Program-made: the position numbers and the translations under genes
DNA from: UBA4292 sp002395865
GTDB lineage: Bacteria; Bacillota; Clostridia; Lachnospirales; Lachnospiraceae
Direction of reading: 5' to 3'
DNA: 64,000 bases
Assembly: GCA_946533395.1 (NCBI GenBank)
Contig: CAMNBU010000008.1
Coordinates: forward strand, 16,724-80,723
The notes under the pieces: model-generated
What the model was told of the DNA's origin: nothing
The model's input: only the letters and a program-made list of their open reading frames with translations
The model's database searches: none
Shown: positions 15,699 to 23,269 of the stretch, in pieces
How positions within the stretch are numbered: position 1 is the stretch's first letter
Layout: each line of letters starts with the position of its first letter

Positions 15699-16541
15699 AT
15701 GGCAAAAGAAACAGGTAAACCGAAAAGAAAGAAAAAGATCAAAATGATCGTGACCATTCTCGTGCTTCTCCTCATCGCCTCCCTGTGGTCGTGGTATCCC
15801 TTCACGGAGACTATCACGGTCGAGCTGGGAAAAGAAGGGGCTGAGGTGGTGCGAATAGCTCTTGTGACCGACCTTCACTCATGCAGCTACGGGGAGAATG
15901 AAAGAGACTTGGAGGATATGATACGAAAGGCGGAGCCTGATATTGTGGTACTTGGCGGAGACTTCTTCGACGATGTGCAGCCGGATGACAATGCCAAGAA
16001 GCTGGCTCTGTGGCTTTCGATGCATTATCCGTGCTATTATGTGACGGGCAATCACGAGTACTGGAGTGGCCGTGCGGGAGAGATGAAGGCATATCTGCAG
16101 GAGCTGGGGATACATGTGCTGGCGGGGGACTGCGAGACGATCACTGTAAATGGCAGGATATTAGACATATGCGGCGTGGATGATCCCGACGGCGGGACCG
16201 ACGGAGAATGGAAGAAGCAGCTGGATGCGGCTTGGGAGGCGACATCCGTGGGACATGTAAGGATACTAATCAGCCACAGACCCGAGAGGGTTGAGTATTA
16301 CGAACAGTATGGTTTCGATCTGGTGCTTTGCGGCCACGCTCACGCGGGGCAGTTCCTGATACCGTTCGTGAATAGGGGCATATTAGCACCGAATCAGGGA
16401 TTGTTTCCCGAGTATGTAAATGGCAGATACGATCTGAAGAACGGAAGTATAATGATAGTCAGCCGCGGTCTGGCGCGTGAGAGCACTCCGCTGCCGAGGT
16501 TCTTTAACCATCCGGAGCTTCTGATAGTTGAAGTGAAATAG
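15699..16541 (+). CDS. Membrane-anchored metallophosphoesterase
   Basis: A 280-residue calcineurin-like phosphoesterase with one N-terminal membrane anchor (about residues 13-31, after a KPKRKKK basic patch). The five metal-ligand motifs are TDLHS, GGDFFDD, GNHEYW, ISHRPE and CGHAHAGQF. It is a shorter paralogue of the gene at 13180, lacking the extra N-terminal helices. The start is MAKETGK with AAGGAAAGAG upstream. It is divergent from the LysR gene, whose product may control it. A terminator follows. Substrate unknown. Confidence 0.9.
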   Translation: MAKETGKPKRKKKIKMIVTILVLLLIASLWSWYPFTETITVELGKEGAEVVRIALVTDLHSCSYGENERDLEDMIRKAEPDIVVLGGDFFDDVQPDDNAKKLALWLSMHYPCYYVTGNHEYWSGRAGEMKAYLQELGIHVLAGDCETITVNGRILDICGVDDPDGGTDGEWKKQLDAAWEATSVGHVRILISHRPERVEYYEQYGFDLVLCGHAHAGQFLIPFVNRGILAPNQGLFPEYVNGRYDLKNGSIMIVSRGLARESTPLPRFFNHPELLIVEVK

Positions 16542-16556
16542 GTATTTTTATATGTG

Positions 16557-16585
16557 AGACCGGGGCGGGCGCTCCGGTCTTTTTT
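16557..16585 (+). terminator. Intrinsic terminator of the second metallophosphoesterase
   Basis: AGACCGG pairs with CCGGTCT across a GC-rich loop, followed by a run of Ts. Confidence 0.85.
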
Positions 16586-16649
16586 GTCCGCCGGCCGGAC
16601 GCATGCGGCTGTTCATTCAGAGAAATATAGAACGAAGAGAGGCATTTCT

Positions 16650-16701
16650 ACCATTCATATGCGTAAAATGACCGCTTGTGTCATAAATATTTACCTTTCG
16701 A
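16650..16701 (+). promoter_or_regulatory. Three ACC direct repeats, candidate LytTR operators
   Basis: ACCATTCAT (16650), ACCGCTTGT (16671) and ACCTTTCGA (16693) are spaced 21 and 22 bp, two helical turns, in front of the ABC transporter gene. LytTR-domain regulators bind direct repeats with this spacing. The promoter behind them lacks a good -35 box (a GATAGT -10 candidate is at 16711-16716), as expected for an activated promoter. The LytTR gene lies in the same cluster. Confidence 0.45.
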
Positions 16702-16741
16702 AGCAGGTGTGATAGTGTGGCACCGTCAGGAGGACAAATCT

Positions 16742-17458
16742 ATGAACGCAATAATCACACAGGGACTAACAAAGAGATTTAAGGACAAGACTGCAGTGGA
16801 CGGGCTGAATATCGCGGTTGAGGAGGGGAAGCTGGTGGCACTGCTCGGAGTAAACGGCGCCGGCAAAACTACCACGATCAGGATGCTCACATGCCTTTCG
16901 AAGCCGTCAGGGGGCAGCGCGCAGATAATGGGATATGATGTCGTTAAGGATGCGGATAAGGTGAAGCGGCTCACAGGCATTTCCACGCAGGATACCGCGG
17001 TGGCGGAGAACCTGACGGTGGAGGAGAACTTAAGGTTCATGGCGCAGCTGTATCTGGAGAAGCAAGCGGTAAATGACGCAGTCGAGGAGACGATAAAGGG
17101 CTTCGGACTGGGTGAGTGCAGAAAAAAGAAGGCGAAGCTTTTATCGGGAGGCTGGCAGAGAAGGCTGTCGATCGCGATGGCGGTGATCGGTGAGGCGAAG
17201 GTGCTCTTCCTTGACGAGCCGACTCTGGGACTTGACGTGCTGGCGAGGCGTGAGCTGTGGAGGGAGATAGAGAAGCTTAAGAAGGACAGGACGATCGTCC
17301 TCACGACCCACTATATGGAGGAGGCTGAGGCTCTGGCCGACTATATTTATGTGATGATCGACGGCAGGATAAGGGCGGAAGGAACGCTCGCGCAGCTTGA
17401 GCAGCTGACAGGCAGGAAGGGACTTGAGGAGGCCTTTGTGAGCCTCGCGGAGGGATAA
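16742..17458 (+). CDS. ABC transporter ATP-binding protein (DrrA/CcmA type)
   Basis: A 238-residue ATPase of the drug/Na+ exporter type. Walker A is GVNGAGKTT, the signature motif is LLSGGWQRRL with Trp where Gln is usual, Walker B is VLFLDEPTLGLD, and the H-loop is TTHYMEEAE. The ATG at 16742 follows AGGAGGA with good spacing. The permease gene begins three bases after its stop, giving a two-component exporter. It is controlled probably by the LytTR-DUF3021 pair encoded just downstream. Confidence 0.93.
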   Translation: MNAIITQGLTKRFKDKTAVDGLNIAVEEGKLVALLGVNGAGKTTTIRMLTCLSKPSGGSAQIMGYDVVKDADKVKRLTGISTQDTAVAENLTVEENLRFMAQLYLEKQAVNDAVEETIKGFGLGECRKKKAKLLSGGWQRRLSIAMAVIGEAKVLFLDEPTLGLDVLARRELWREIEKLKKDRTIVLTTHYMEEAEALADYIYVMIDGRIRAEGTLAQLEQLTGRKGLEEAFVSLAEG

Positions 17459-17463
17459 GCAGC

Positions 17464-18234
17464 ATGAACAGGACACTTGTATTTACAAAAAGAAATCTGA
17501 TGGAGATGTCAAGAGATGCGCTCAGCTATATATTCTGCATTGCTTTTCCGATAGTGATGCTCGTCATCATGTCCGTGGTAAATGCGAGCATCCCGAAGGA
17601 GGCAGGGATGACGATCTTTCGCATCGATAACCTGGCGGGCGGTATCGCGATATTCGGGCAGACCTTTGTGATGCTTTTTACCGCCATAAATGTGGCTAAG
17701 GACCGCAGCGGATCGTTTCTTGTCAGACTCTACGCATCGCCCATGAAGGGCAGGGATTTTGCGCTTGGCTACATCCTCCCGATGCTCGCCGTGGCGCTGG
17801 TTCAGGTCCTGATCTCATTTACAGCGGCAGTTATCGTAGCTTTTGTATCGGACACGGAGCTAAAGCCTGAGGGACTGCTTATAGCGGCTGTATCGGTGCT
17901 ACCGTCGGCGCTTATGTTCACGGCTACCGGCTTTTTGATCGGAACGCTGTTCAACGAGAAGGCGGCTCCCGGCATTTGCTCGATAATCATCTCCCTAGGC
18001 TCATTCATCGGCGGTATATGGTTCGATGTGGATAAAACAGGCGGAGTGATGCTTGACATAAGCAGGTGCACGCCCTTCTACTACGCCACGAAGACCGCCA
18101 GAAGCGCGATACATATGGATTTTACTTATGGCGGCTTTGCCGTGCCCCTCATCATAGTAACGGCGTCGGCTCTTGCCCTTACGGCGCTGGCAGTGTGGGC
18201 TTTCACAAAAAGGATGAGGGCAGATGCGGCGTAG
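17464..18234 (+). CDS. ABC-2 type transporter permease
   Basis: A 256-residue ABC-2 family permease with six predicted membrane helices, the partner of the preceding ATPase. The stretch NVAKDRSGSFLVRLYASPMK is the typical cytoplasmic coupling loop after helix 2. It ends in a short basic tail. Together the two proteins should export a drug, peptide or lipid; the substrate cannot be read from the sequence. Gene order ATPase-permease-LytTR-DUF3021 is a recurring arrangement in Firmicutes. Confidence 0.9.
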   Translation: MNRTLVFTKRNLMEMSRDALSYIFCIAFPIVMLVIMSVVNASIPKEAGMTIFRIDNLAGGIAIFGQTFVMLFTAINVAKDRSGSFLVRLYASPMKGRDFALGYILPMLAVALVQVLISFTAAVIVAFVSDTELKPEGLLIAAVSVLPSALMFTATGFLIGTLFNEKAAPGICSIIISLGSFIGGIWFDVDKTGGVMLDISRCTPFYYATKTARSAIHMDFTYGGFAVPLIIVTASALALTALAVWAFTKRMRADAA

Positions 18235-18243
18235 AAATTTATG

Positions 18244-18272
18244 TTGAATTGTGGGTCTTTGTATATTATACT
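18244..18272 (+). promoter_or_regulatory. Sigma-A promoter of the LytTR-DUF3021 pair
   Basis: TTGAAT (18244-18249), 17-bp spacer, TATACT (18267-18272). It sits after the permease stop and rules out starts of the LytTR gene before about 18279. Confidence 0.78.
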
Positions 18273-18321
18273 GATGCGGACAGGGGTAACAAACTATGCC
18301 CGGGAGGCCGCAGGACGGAAG

Positions 18322-18780
18322 ATGGATATAAAGGCTTGCATAAGCAAAGAGTACAGGGAGATAGAGCTGCATGTGTGCAGCGATAAGCTGTCGGATGAGG
18401 TCAGAAGCATTATTTCCGAGCTTAGCGACACATATGACAGGACATTGGCGGCCACCGATGAAAGGGGTGACCGCCGTATTCTGCGTCCTGCGGAGGTCGT
18501 GTATTTCGCGGCTTCGGGACAAAAGGTCATCGCGGGTACGAAGGACGAAAGATACACGGTGCCTATGAAGCTCTATGAGCTGGAGGCGGAGCTGCCCGCG
18601 AGCCGTTTCGTGAGGATATCGAAGTCGGAGATCGTGAGCATAGGCATGATAAAGAGTATGGACTTAAGCATCACAGGAACCATACGCATAACTATGAAGA
18701 ACGGCTACGAGACATTTGTATCTCGCAGAAATGTGGCGAAGATCAAGGAAATGCTTTTGTCGCGCAGAAAGGAGCGGTAG
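18322..18780 (+). CDS. LytTR-domain DNA-binding regulator
   Basis: A 152-residue regulator without a receiver domain. Residues 1-45 are a short N-terminal region; the LytTR DNA-binding domain fills about residues 50-150, with ADVVYF-like AEVVYFAASGQKVIAG, the central LEAELPASRFVRISKSEIVS and C-terminal NGYETFVSRRNVAKIKEML. Start MDIKACISKEYR is chosen because the promoter lies just upstream. Its stop abuts the ATG of the DUF3021 gene. Such pairs control neighbouring ABC transporters: the LytTR protein activates, and the membrane partner holds it in check (known for related modules; inferred here). Confidence 0.9.
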   Translation: MDIKACISKEYREIELHVCSDKLSDEVRSIISELSDTYDRTLAATDERGDRRILRPAEVVYFAASGQKVIAGTKDERYTVPMKLYELEAELPASRFVRISKSEIVSIGMIKSMDLSITGTIRITMKNGYETFVSRRNVAKIKEMLLSRRKER

Positions 18781-19245
18781 ATGAAGGAGAAAATTAGAAA
18801 TGGCTTTATCAGCTTCGCGATATCCGCATTTGCGGGACTCACAGTAAATATGCTCATCGACGCCGTCGTAAACGGCTTCGTTCGAGAGGGCTTCATATCC
18901 ATGTCGCCCGACTATGTCGCACTGTTTCCGACACCCGCTCTGGCGGCCTATGTAAATGTACTGCTGTACGGGTTGATAGGGTTTATTTTTTCGGCTGCGA
19001 CATTTGTATACGATATGGAGAGGCTGGGCTTCGTGCTGCAGAGCCTGATATATTTCGCGGTGACGGGTGCTGCCTGCACGGCCATAACGGTAATACTGTG
19101 GCAGCTTCACAAGTATCCGCTGGGACTTGTGTTTACTCTGTGCGGATACGGGCTGACGCATATTATAATTATCAGAATGCAGTACAGAAGACTGAAACAG
19201 GATATCCTGCTTATCAATGAACGGTGCGGAGGAATGGCTGTATGA
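18781..19245 (+). CDS. DUF3021 membrane protein, partner of LytTR regulator
   Basis: A 154-residue protein with four predicted membrane helices (about residues 8-30, 55-80, 88-112 and 115-132) and a short charged tail, matching the DUF3021 family. It begins directly after the stop of the LytTR gene and overlaps the next gene by ATGA. DUF3021 proteins are nearly always encoded beside LytTR regulators and act as membrane-bound modulators. Confidence 0.9.
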   Translation: MKEKIRNGFISFAISAFAGLTVNMLIDAVVNGFVREGFISMSPDYVALFPTPALAAYVNVLLYGLIGFIFSAATFVYDMERLGFVLQSLIYFAVTGAACTAITVILWQLHKYPLGLVFTLCGYGLTHIIIIRMQYRRLKQDILLINERCGGMAV

Positions 19246-20003
19246 CGGACAGAGCATTCAGTATAAATGAAAACGGGCGAAGCATAAGATGCCGAATATA
19301 TGCCGGAAGCGCTCAGACTGCGCGCGTGGTCATATACGGACACGGCTTCGCGGGACATAAGGAGAACCGTGCGGCGCACAGATTCGCGGAGAAATTCATC
19401 TCCAAGCACTCGGACGCGGCGGTGATAGTGTTCGACTGGCCCTGCCACGGGGAGGATGCGCTGAAGAATCTGACGCTTTCCGACTGTGACCTGTATCTGA
19501 ACACTGTGATAGAATACGCAAGATCGCATTTCGGGGGAGTGCTCTTCGGATACGCCACCAGCTTCGGAGGGTATCTGTTTCTGAAATACATATTGGAGCA
19601 CGGCGATCCGTTCGCATTTACTGCGCTTCGAAATCCTGCCGTGGATATGGGGCACATCATGCGCCGCACCGTGATGACCGAGGAGGACGAAAGGCTGCTC
19701 GCTAAGGGCAAGCCCGTAATGGCCGGATTTGACAGAAAGATAAGGATAACGGCGGAACTTCTGAAGGCTCTTGAAGAAAATGATATTTTAGTGGGAGACT
19801 TCTCTGAGTACTCGGACGCCATCATGATCATACAGGGGATGAAGGACGAGGTAGTGGACGCGCAGACGGTGAAGAGATTCGCGGATGCAAACGATATACT
19901 GCTGTTGCCTGTGGAGAAGGCCGATCACCGCTTCAGCGATCCGTCCCTTATGGACGAGTCGATAAGCAGTATCATTGAACTGTTCGAGCTGGGAATGGAG
20001 TAA
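19242..20003 (+). CDS. Alpha/beta hydrolase
   Basis: A 253-residue cytoplasmic alpha/beta hydrolase. The oxyanion region is YGHGFAGHKE, the nucleophile elbow is ATSFG (Ser in GYATSFGGYLFL, with Ala instead of Gly at the usual first position), the acid is in QGMKDEVVD and the His in KADHRF. The start overlaps the DUF3021 stop, so it belongs to the same operon. Substrate unknown; an esterase or peptidase of the YqiA/BAAT sort is possible. Confidence 0.85.
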   Translation: MTDRAFSINENGRSIRCRIYAGSAQTARVVIYGHGFAGHKENRAAHRFAEKFISKHSDAAVIVFDWPCHGEDALKNLTLSDCDLYLNTVIEYARSHFGGVLFGYATSFGGYLFLKYILEHGDPFAFTALRNPAVDMGHIMRRTVMTEEDERLLAKGKPVMAGFDRKIRITAELLKALEENDILVGDFSEYSDAIMIIQGMKDEVVDAQTVKRFADANDILLLPVEKADHRFSDPSLMDESISSIIELFELGME

Positions 20004-20034
20004 GGATAAAGAAGGCATAAAGGGGGAATATGTC

Positions 20035-20799
20035 ATGGCACTTATTCAGGTAAATTATCTGTCGGGAGCTTTATACAGGGAGGTAACTTTGAACGTTATC
20101 CTGCCTGTGGATAAGATCGATTACGAGACAGGAGAGACCCTTCCGTACGATGGAAGAAAGTTTAAAACACTTTATCTTCTCCATGGTCTGTTGGGAAACC
20201 ACACCGACTGGGTGAGCGGTACCAGAATCCTGCGGTGGGCCGAGGAACGCGATCTGGCGGTCGTTATGCCCTCAGGGGACAATTCGTTCTATATAAGGGG
20301 AAAGATGCCTTTTGATGATTACGACAGGTTCATAGGGCAGGAGCTGCCGATGATGACGAGAAGGATGTTTCCGCTGTCTGATAAGAGGGAGGACACATTC
20401 ATAGGCGGCCTGTCAATGGGTGGCTACGGGGCGCTCAGAAACGGCATAGTATATTCCGACACCTTCAGCCGCGTTATAGGGCTCTCCTCGGCCATACACA
20501 TCTTCGATGACACGGCGGATGTGCGCTTCGAGAGAAAGCTTTTTGACGATTTCGACGAGGCGGCAAAGACCGATCTGAACCCCGTGGTCGCTTTTGATAA
20601 GCTTCTTAAAGAGGGACGTAAGCCTCCGATATTTTACCTGTCCTGCGGAACTGCGGACGATCTGTACGCGGACAATGTCTCCTTCAGAGACTACCTGAAG
20701 AAGAAGGGGGCCGATGTGACATGGGACGAGGACGGTTCCGGACACGACTGGGACTTCTGGGACAGCCAGATAAAGAAGGTCCTTGACTGGATGTCGTAG
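20035..20799 (+). CDS. Esterase of the FrmB/EstA (esterase D) family
   Basis: A 254-residue serine esterase. It shows the HG-oxyanion region YLLHGLLGNHTDWV, the GLSMGGYGAL nucleophile elbow and the catalytic His in SGHDWDFW near the C-terminus, which together match the esterase D / tributyrin esterase family. No signal peptide is visible, so it is cytoplasmic. AGGGGG lies ten bases before the ATG. It continues the operon and is followed after 10 bases by the YjbR-MGMT gene. Confidence 0.9.
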   Translation: MALIQVNYLSGALYREVTLNVILPVDKIDYETGETLPYDGRKFKTLYLLHGLLGNHTDWVSGTRILRWAEERDLAVVMPSGDNSFYIRGKMPFDDYDRFIGQELPMMTRRMFPLSDKREDTFIGGLSMGGYGALRNGIVYSDTFSRVIGLSSAIHIFDDTADVRFERKLFDDFDEAAKTDLNPVVAFDKLLKEGRKPPIFYLSCGTADDLYADNVSFRDYLKKKGADVTWDEDGSGHDWDFWDSQIKKVLDWMS

Positions 20800-20809
20800 G
20801 AGGTGTGCG

Positions 20810-21433
20810 ATGAACACGAGAGAAGAGGCGCTGGAATACGGCCTTTCTTTTCCGGAGACCTATCGGGACGCGCCGTTTCATGATATGAACTGGCAGCTGG
20901 TAAGATACAGGGGCAATGGCAAGGCCTTTCTGTGGACATACGAGAAGGATGGTTATATCAACTTAAACCTGAAAACCGACCCCGATAAGGCTTTCTTCTG
21001 GAGAGAGATGTACGGCAGCGTGCTTCCAGCATATCACCAGAACAAGAAGCACTGGATAACGGTGGTCCTCGACGGAACCATACCCGATGCTGACATCCGT
21101 CTTATGATAGCCGAGAGCTACGACATGATCGCGGACTCGCCAGCCAAGCGTATCTATGAGGCGGTAAAGCGAATCCCGTACGGCCGCGTGGCCACATACG
21201 CTCAGGTGGCTGAGATGGCCGGCGACCGGAAGATGGCACGCGCCGTAGGCAATGCCCTCCATAAAAACCCGGATCCCGCGAACATCCCCTGCTACAGGGT
21301 CGTGAACTCGAAGGGTGAGCTCGCCGGCGAATTCGCGTTCGGCGGCGCAGGAGCTCAGGCGAAGCTGCTCGCGGCGGAGGGAGTGGAGGTGAAAGACGGA
21401 AGAGTGGACCTCGGAAAGTACGGAATGTTGTAA
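20810..21433 (+). CDS. YjbR/MmcQ - methyltransferase (MGMT-like) fusion protein
   Basis: A 207-residue two-domain protein. Residues 1-105 are a YjbR/MmcQ domain (EEALEYGLSFPETYRDAPF, then WITVVLDG). Residues about 112-195 are the DNA-binding C-terminal domain of O6-alkylguanine-DNA alkyltransferase, with IPYGRVATYAQVAEMAG, the RAVGNAL recognition helix and the acceptor Cys161 in IPCYRVV. The usual His of PCHRV is Tyr. The protein could repair alkylated bases or act as an alkyltransferase-like sensor. Strong AGGAGG precedes the ATG. The whole gene is overlapped on the other strand by the reading frame of the CotH gene. Confidence 0.88.
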   Translation: MNTREEALEYGLSFPETYRDAPFHDMNWQLVRYRGNGKAFLWTYEKDGYINLNLKTDPDKAFFWREMYGSVLPAYHQNKKHWITVVLDGTIPDADIRLMIAESYDMIADSPAKRIYEAVKRIPYGRVATYAQVAEMAGDRKMARAVGNALHKNPDPANIPCYRVVNSKGELAGEFAFGGAGAQAKLLAAEGVEVKDGRVDLGKYGML

Positions 21434-23068
21434 AAAACTGCTCCAAACGGTGTTGCTTCCCCATTCCTCATCCAGCCAGCTTATCCTGCCGCGTACGAAC
21501 TCGCAGATATTGCCTGCGGAGTCGATCTTCCAGCTTTCATTTGACGGAAGGTCGGTCTCCAAGGTGCGGCACTCGGCCATTATCGAATCCAATATGTCGT
21601 AAAGCGCATCATCGCTGCGCAGTTCGGCCCATCTGCCCTCCACGATTGCGCCGAACCAGTCAGCCTTCATGGCGGTGATGAACCACGGGTTTGAGCGGTC
21701 GGAGCTGCCGATGGGCGGTTGGAAGGTGCAGGCGTAGTAGGAGCCGGAGGCATTGCCCTCGTAGGCCCAGTTGAAGTCCCACGGCGCGGTAAATGTTAGG
21801 GTAGGGTAGAGGCTGTCTGCTGTGAAATCGACCGCCATGTAGAAGCTTCCCTCGCCGACATCATAGTTGTGGACTAGCTCCTCGAGTATGAGCATGTTTG
21901 CAAGAGACTTTGTGTCGATTACGGCTTCAACGGCATCACGCGGTTCGGAATATGTTCCTGCGGCATCGATCACATTCAGTGCGTCGTCGAACATCATAGC
22001 GCGGTCATGCTCGGCGGCCTCGTAGAGTATCTCGAAGCAGCCGCTTATGTATCTGCGGATAAATTCGAGCTGTCCCTCGGTGTAAATATCGCTTTTGACA
22101 GAGTAGGCGCGCTTCTTCATTACCCGCGATTTGCCGGAAATGTCGGTGATCTCGGTATTCAGATGATCAAAATCGAAATACGGGTGCTCGTCGGAGGGGT
22201 AGTTGTCGATCTCGACCAGATAGCCGAAGCGGACACCGGTATCCTTTGGTTTCGGCTCGCGAAGTTCCACGCTTCCGTCCGTGGCCTGGTTCTGTTCGCA
22301 CAGGAGATAGAGGCCGCGGTACCTTCCGTTTATGTAGAGGTTAACATACGTGAAATCGGAGCTGTAGTATTCGCCGCCGAAAATGTATCTCGCAAGTGAA
22401 AAGCCTGTGTAATCAGGCGCCATGTTCCAGTATGCGCGAAGAAGAACCCAGCTCTTGTACTCTCTGCCGTCATGCAGTCCGAGGAGGTTGTGATCCTCGT
22501 AGAATTTGATGCGGTAGGGCTTTTCATCGCCCTGGTCGGCGGTGGAATTGCCGCGGACCTTAACACCTGCGCGCTGCGTGAGGCGGTATTCCTCGTTGCA
22601 GTTAAAGACGTCGATGACCGATGCGACGTATTCATATTTCGACTTTATCCTGGCCCCGTCCTGCGTGGTGATGTTGATGCAGGGATGGGACTTTTTTTCG
22701 GATATAGAGGCGAGCTTTGCGCTTATCTCCTCCCTGCTTTCGTTATATTGCCTTAAAACCTCGAGTGAATCGGGCAGAAGTTCAGGGTCGTGCAGCTTTA
22801 GCGGATCATTATCCGCGATAAAACCGCTGTAGACCCAGTCGTTATCGGGCAGGGTCTCTTCGGACGCTTCCTCTGCCGTGGGGGACTCATCTTCGGTTTC
22901 GGACGACATGGTATCTGAAGGCGCGGCTTGCGAAGCTTCGTTCATCGCGGGGGTCTGTGTCCCGGGCAAAGAGGTCACGGGTGGAGTCTTCTTCGAATCG
23001 AGGGAAGCACATCCTGTGACAAGAATTATTGAAATAACAGAAGTGGATAGAAGCTTGAATATGTGCAT
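20963..23068 (-). CDS. CotH-kinase-family lipoprotein with antisense C-terminal extension
   Basis: The first ~545 residues form a CotH-like protein: a lipoprotein signal (LVTGC), a Ser/Thr/Glu-rich linker, then CotH motifs VKVRGNSTADQGDEKPYRIKF, NLYINGRYRGLYLLCEQ, GYLVEIDNY and PWDFNWAYEG. In the family these are atypical protein-kinase motifs on secreted or spore-coat proteins. The family-like part ends at RISWLDEEWG, near 21435. No stop follows; the frame continues 157 codons antisense through the YjbR-MGMT gene to a TAA at 20963. That tail (rich in His, Leu, Ser and Arg) is not expected to be a functional domain. A deletion that removed the natural stop and terminator would explain it. Confidence 0.85.
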   Translation of the reverse strand: MHIFKLLSTSVISIILVTGCASLDSKKTPPVTSLPGTQTPAMNEASQAAPSDTMSSETEDESPTAEEASEETLPDNDWVYSGFIADNDPLKLHDPELLPDSLEVLRQYNESREEISAKLASISEKKSHPCINITTQDGARIKSKYEYVASVIDVFNCNEEYRLTQRAGVKVRGNSTADQGDEKPYRIKFYEDHNLLGLHDGREYKSWVLLRAYWNMAPDYTGFSLARYIFGGEYYSSDFTYVNLYINGRYRGLYLLCEQNQATDGSVELREPKPKDTGVRFGYLVEIDNYPSDEHPYFDFDHLNTEITDISGKSRVMKKRAYSVKSDIYTEGQLEFIRRYISGCFEILYEAAEHDRAMMFDDALNVIDAAGTYSEPRDAVEAVIDTKSLANMLILEELVHNYDVGEGSFYMAVDFTADSLYPTLTFTAPWDFNWAYEGNASGSYYACTFQPPIGSSDRSNPWFITAMKADWFGAIVEGRWAELRSDDALYDILDSIMAECRTLETDLPSNESWKIDSAGNICEFVRGRISWLDEEWGSNTVWSSFLQHSVLSEVHSSVFHLHSLRREQLRLSSCAAEREFAGELTLRVHDPVAGDVRGIRVFMEGIAYGACHLPVAGHLSHLSVCGHAAVRDSLYRLIDTLGWRVRDHVVALGYHKTDVSIGYGSVEDHRYPVLLVLVICWKHAAVHLSPEESLIGVGFQV

Positions 23069-23123
23069 TGTATTTATATGATCCTTCCGTTCTTTTTCAT
23101 TGACCGCAGCCGATCCTAAGGCT

Positions 23124-23152
23124 ATTGTGCGCTTTGGCGTGGGTTATGTCAA
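23124..23152 (-). promoter_or_regulatory. Sigma-A promoter of the cotH-like gene
   Basis: On the minus strand TTGACA (23147-23152), 17-bp spacer, CACAAT (23124-23129); leader about 50 nt. Confidence 0.7.
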
Positions 23153-23195
23153 GCGGTTTTGACGGTATGGAGCATAAATTCTGCGCTATTACTCA

Positions 23196-23224
23196 TTGAA
23201 AAAAAGTTGCCATGGTGGTAAAGT
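23196..23224 (+). promoter_or_regulatory. Promoter of the rnf operon
   Basis: TTGAAA (23196-23201), 17-bp spacer, TAAAGT (23219-23224), about 45 bp before rnfC. Confidence 0.65.
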
Positions 23225-23269
23225 GTACCTTAATTTTGTTTTGATGGAAGGGTATGGAAGGAACATTGC

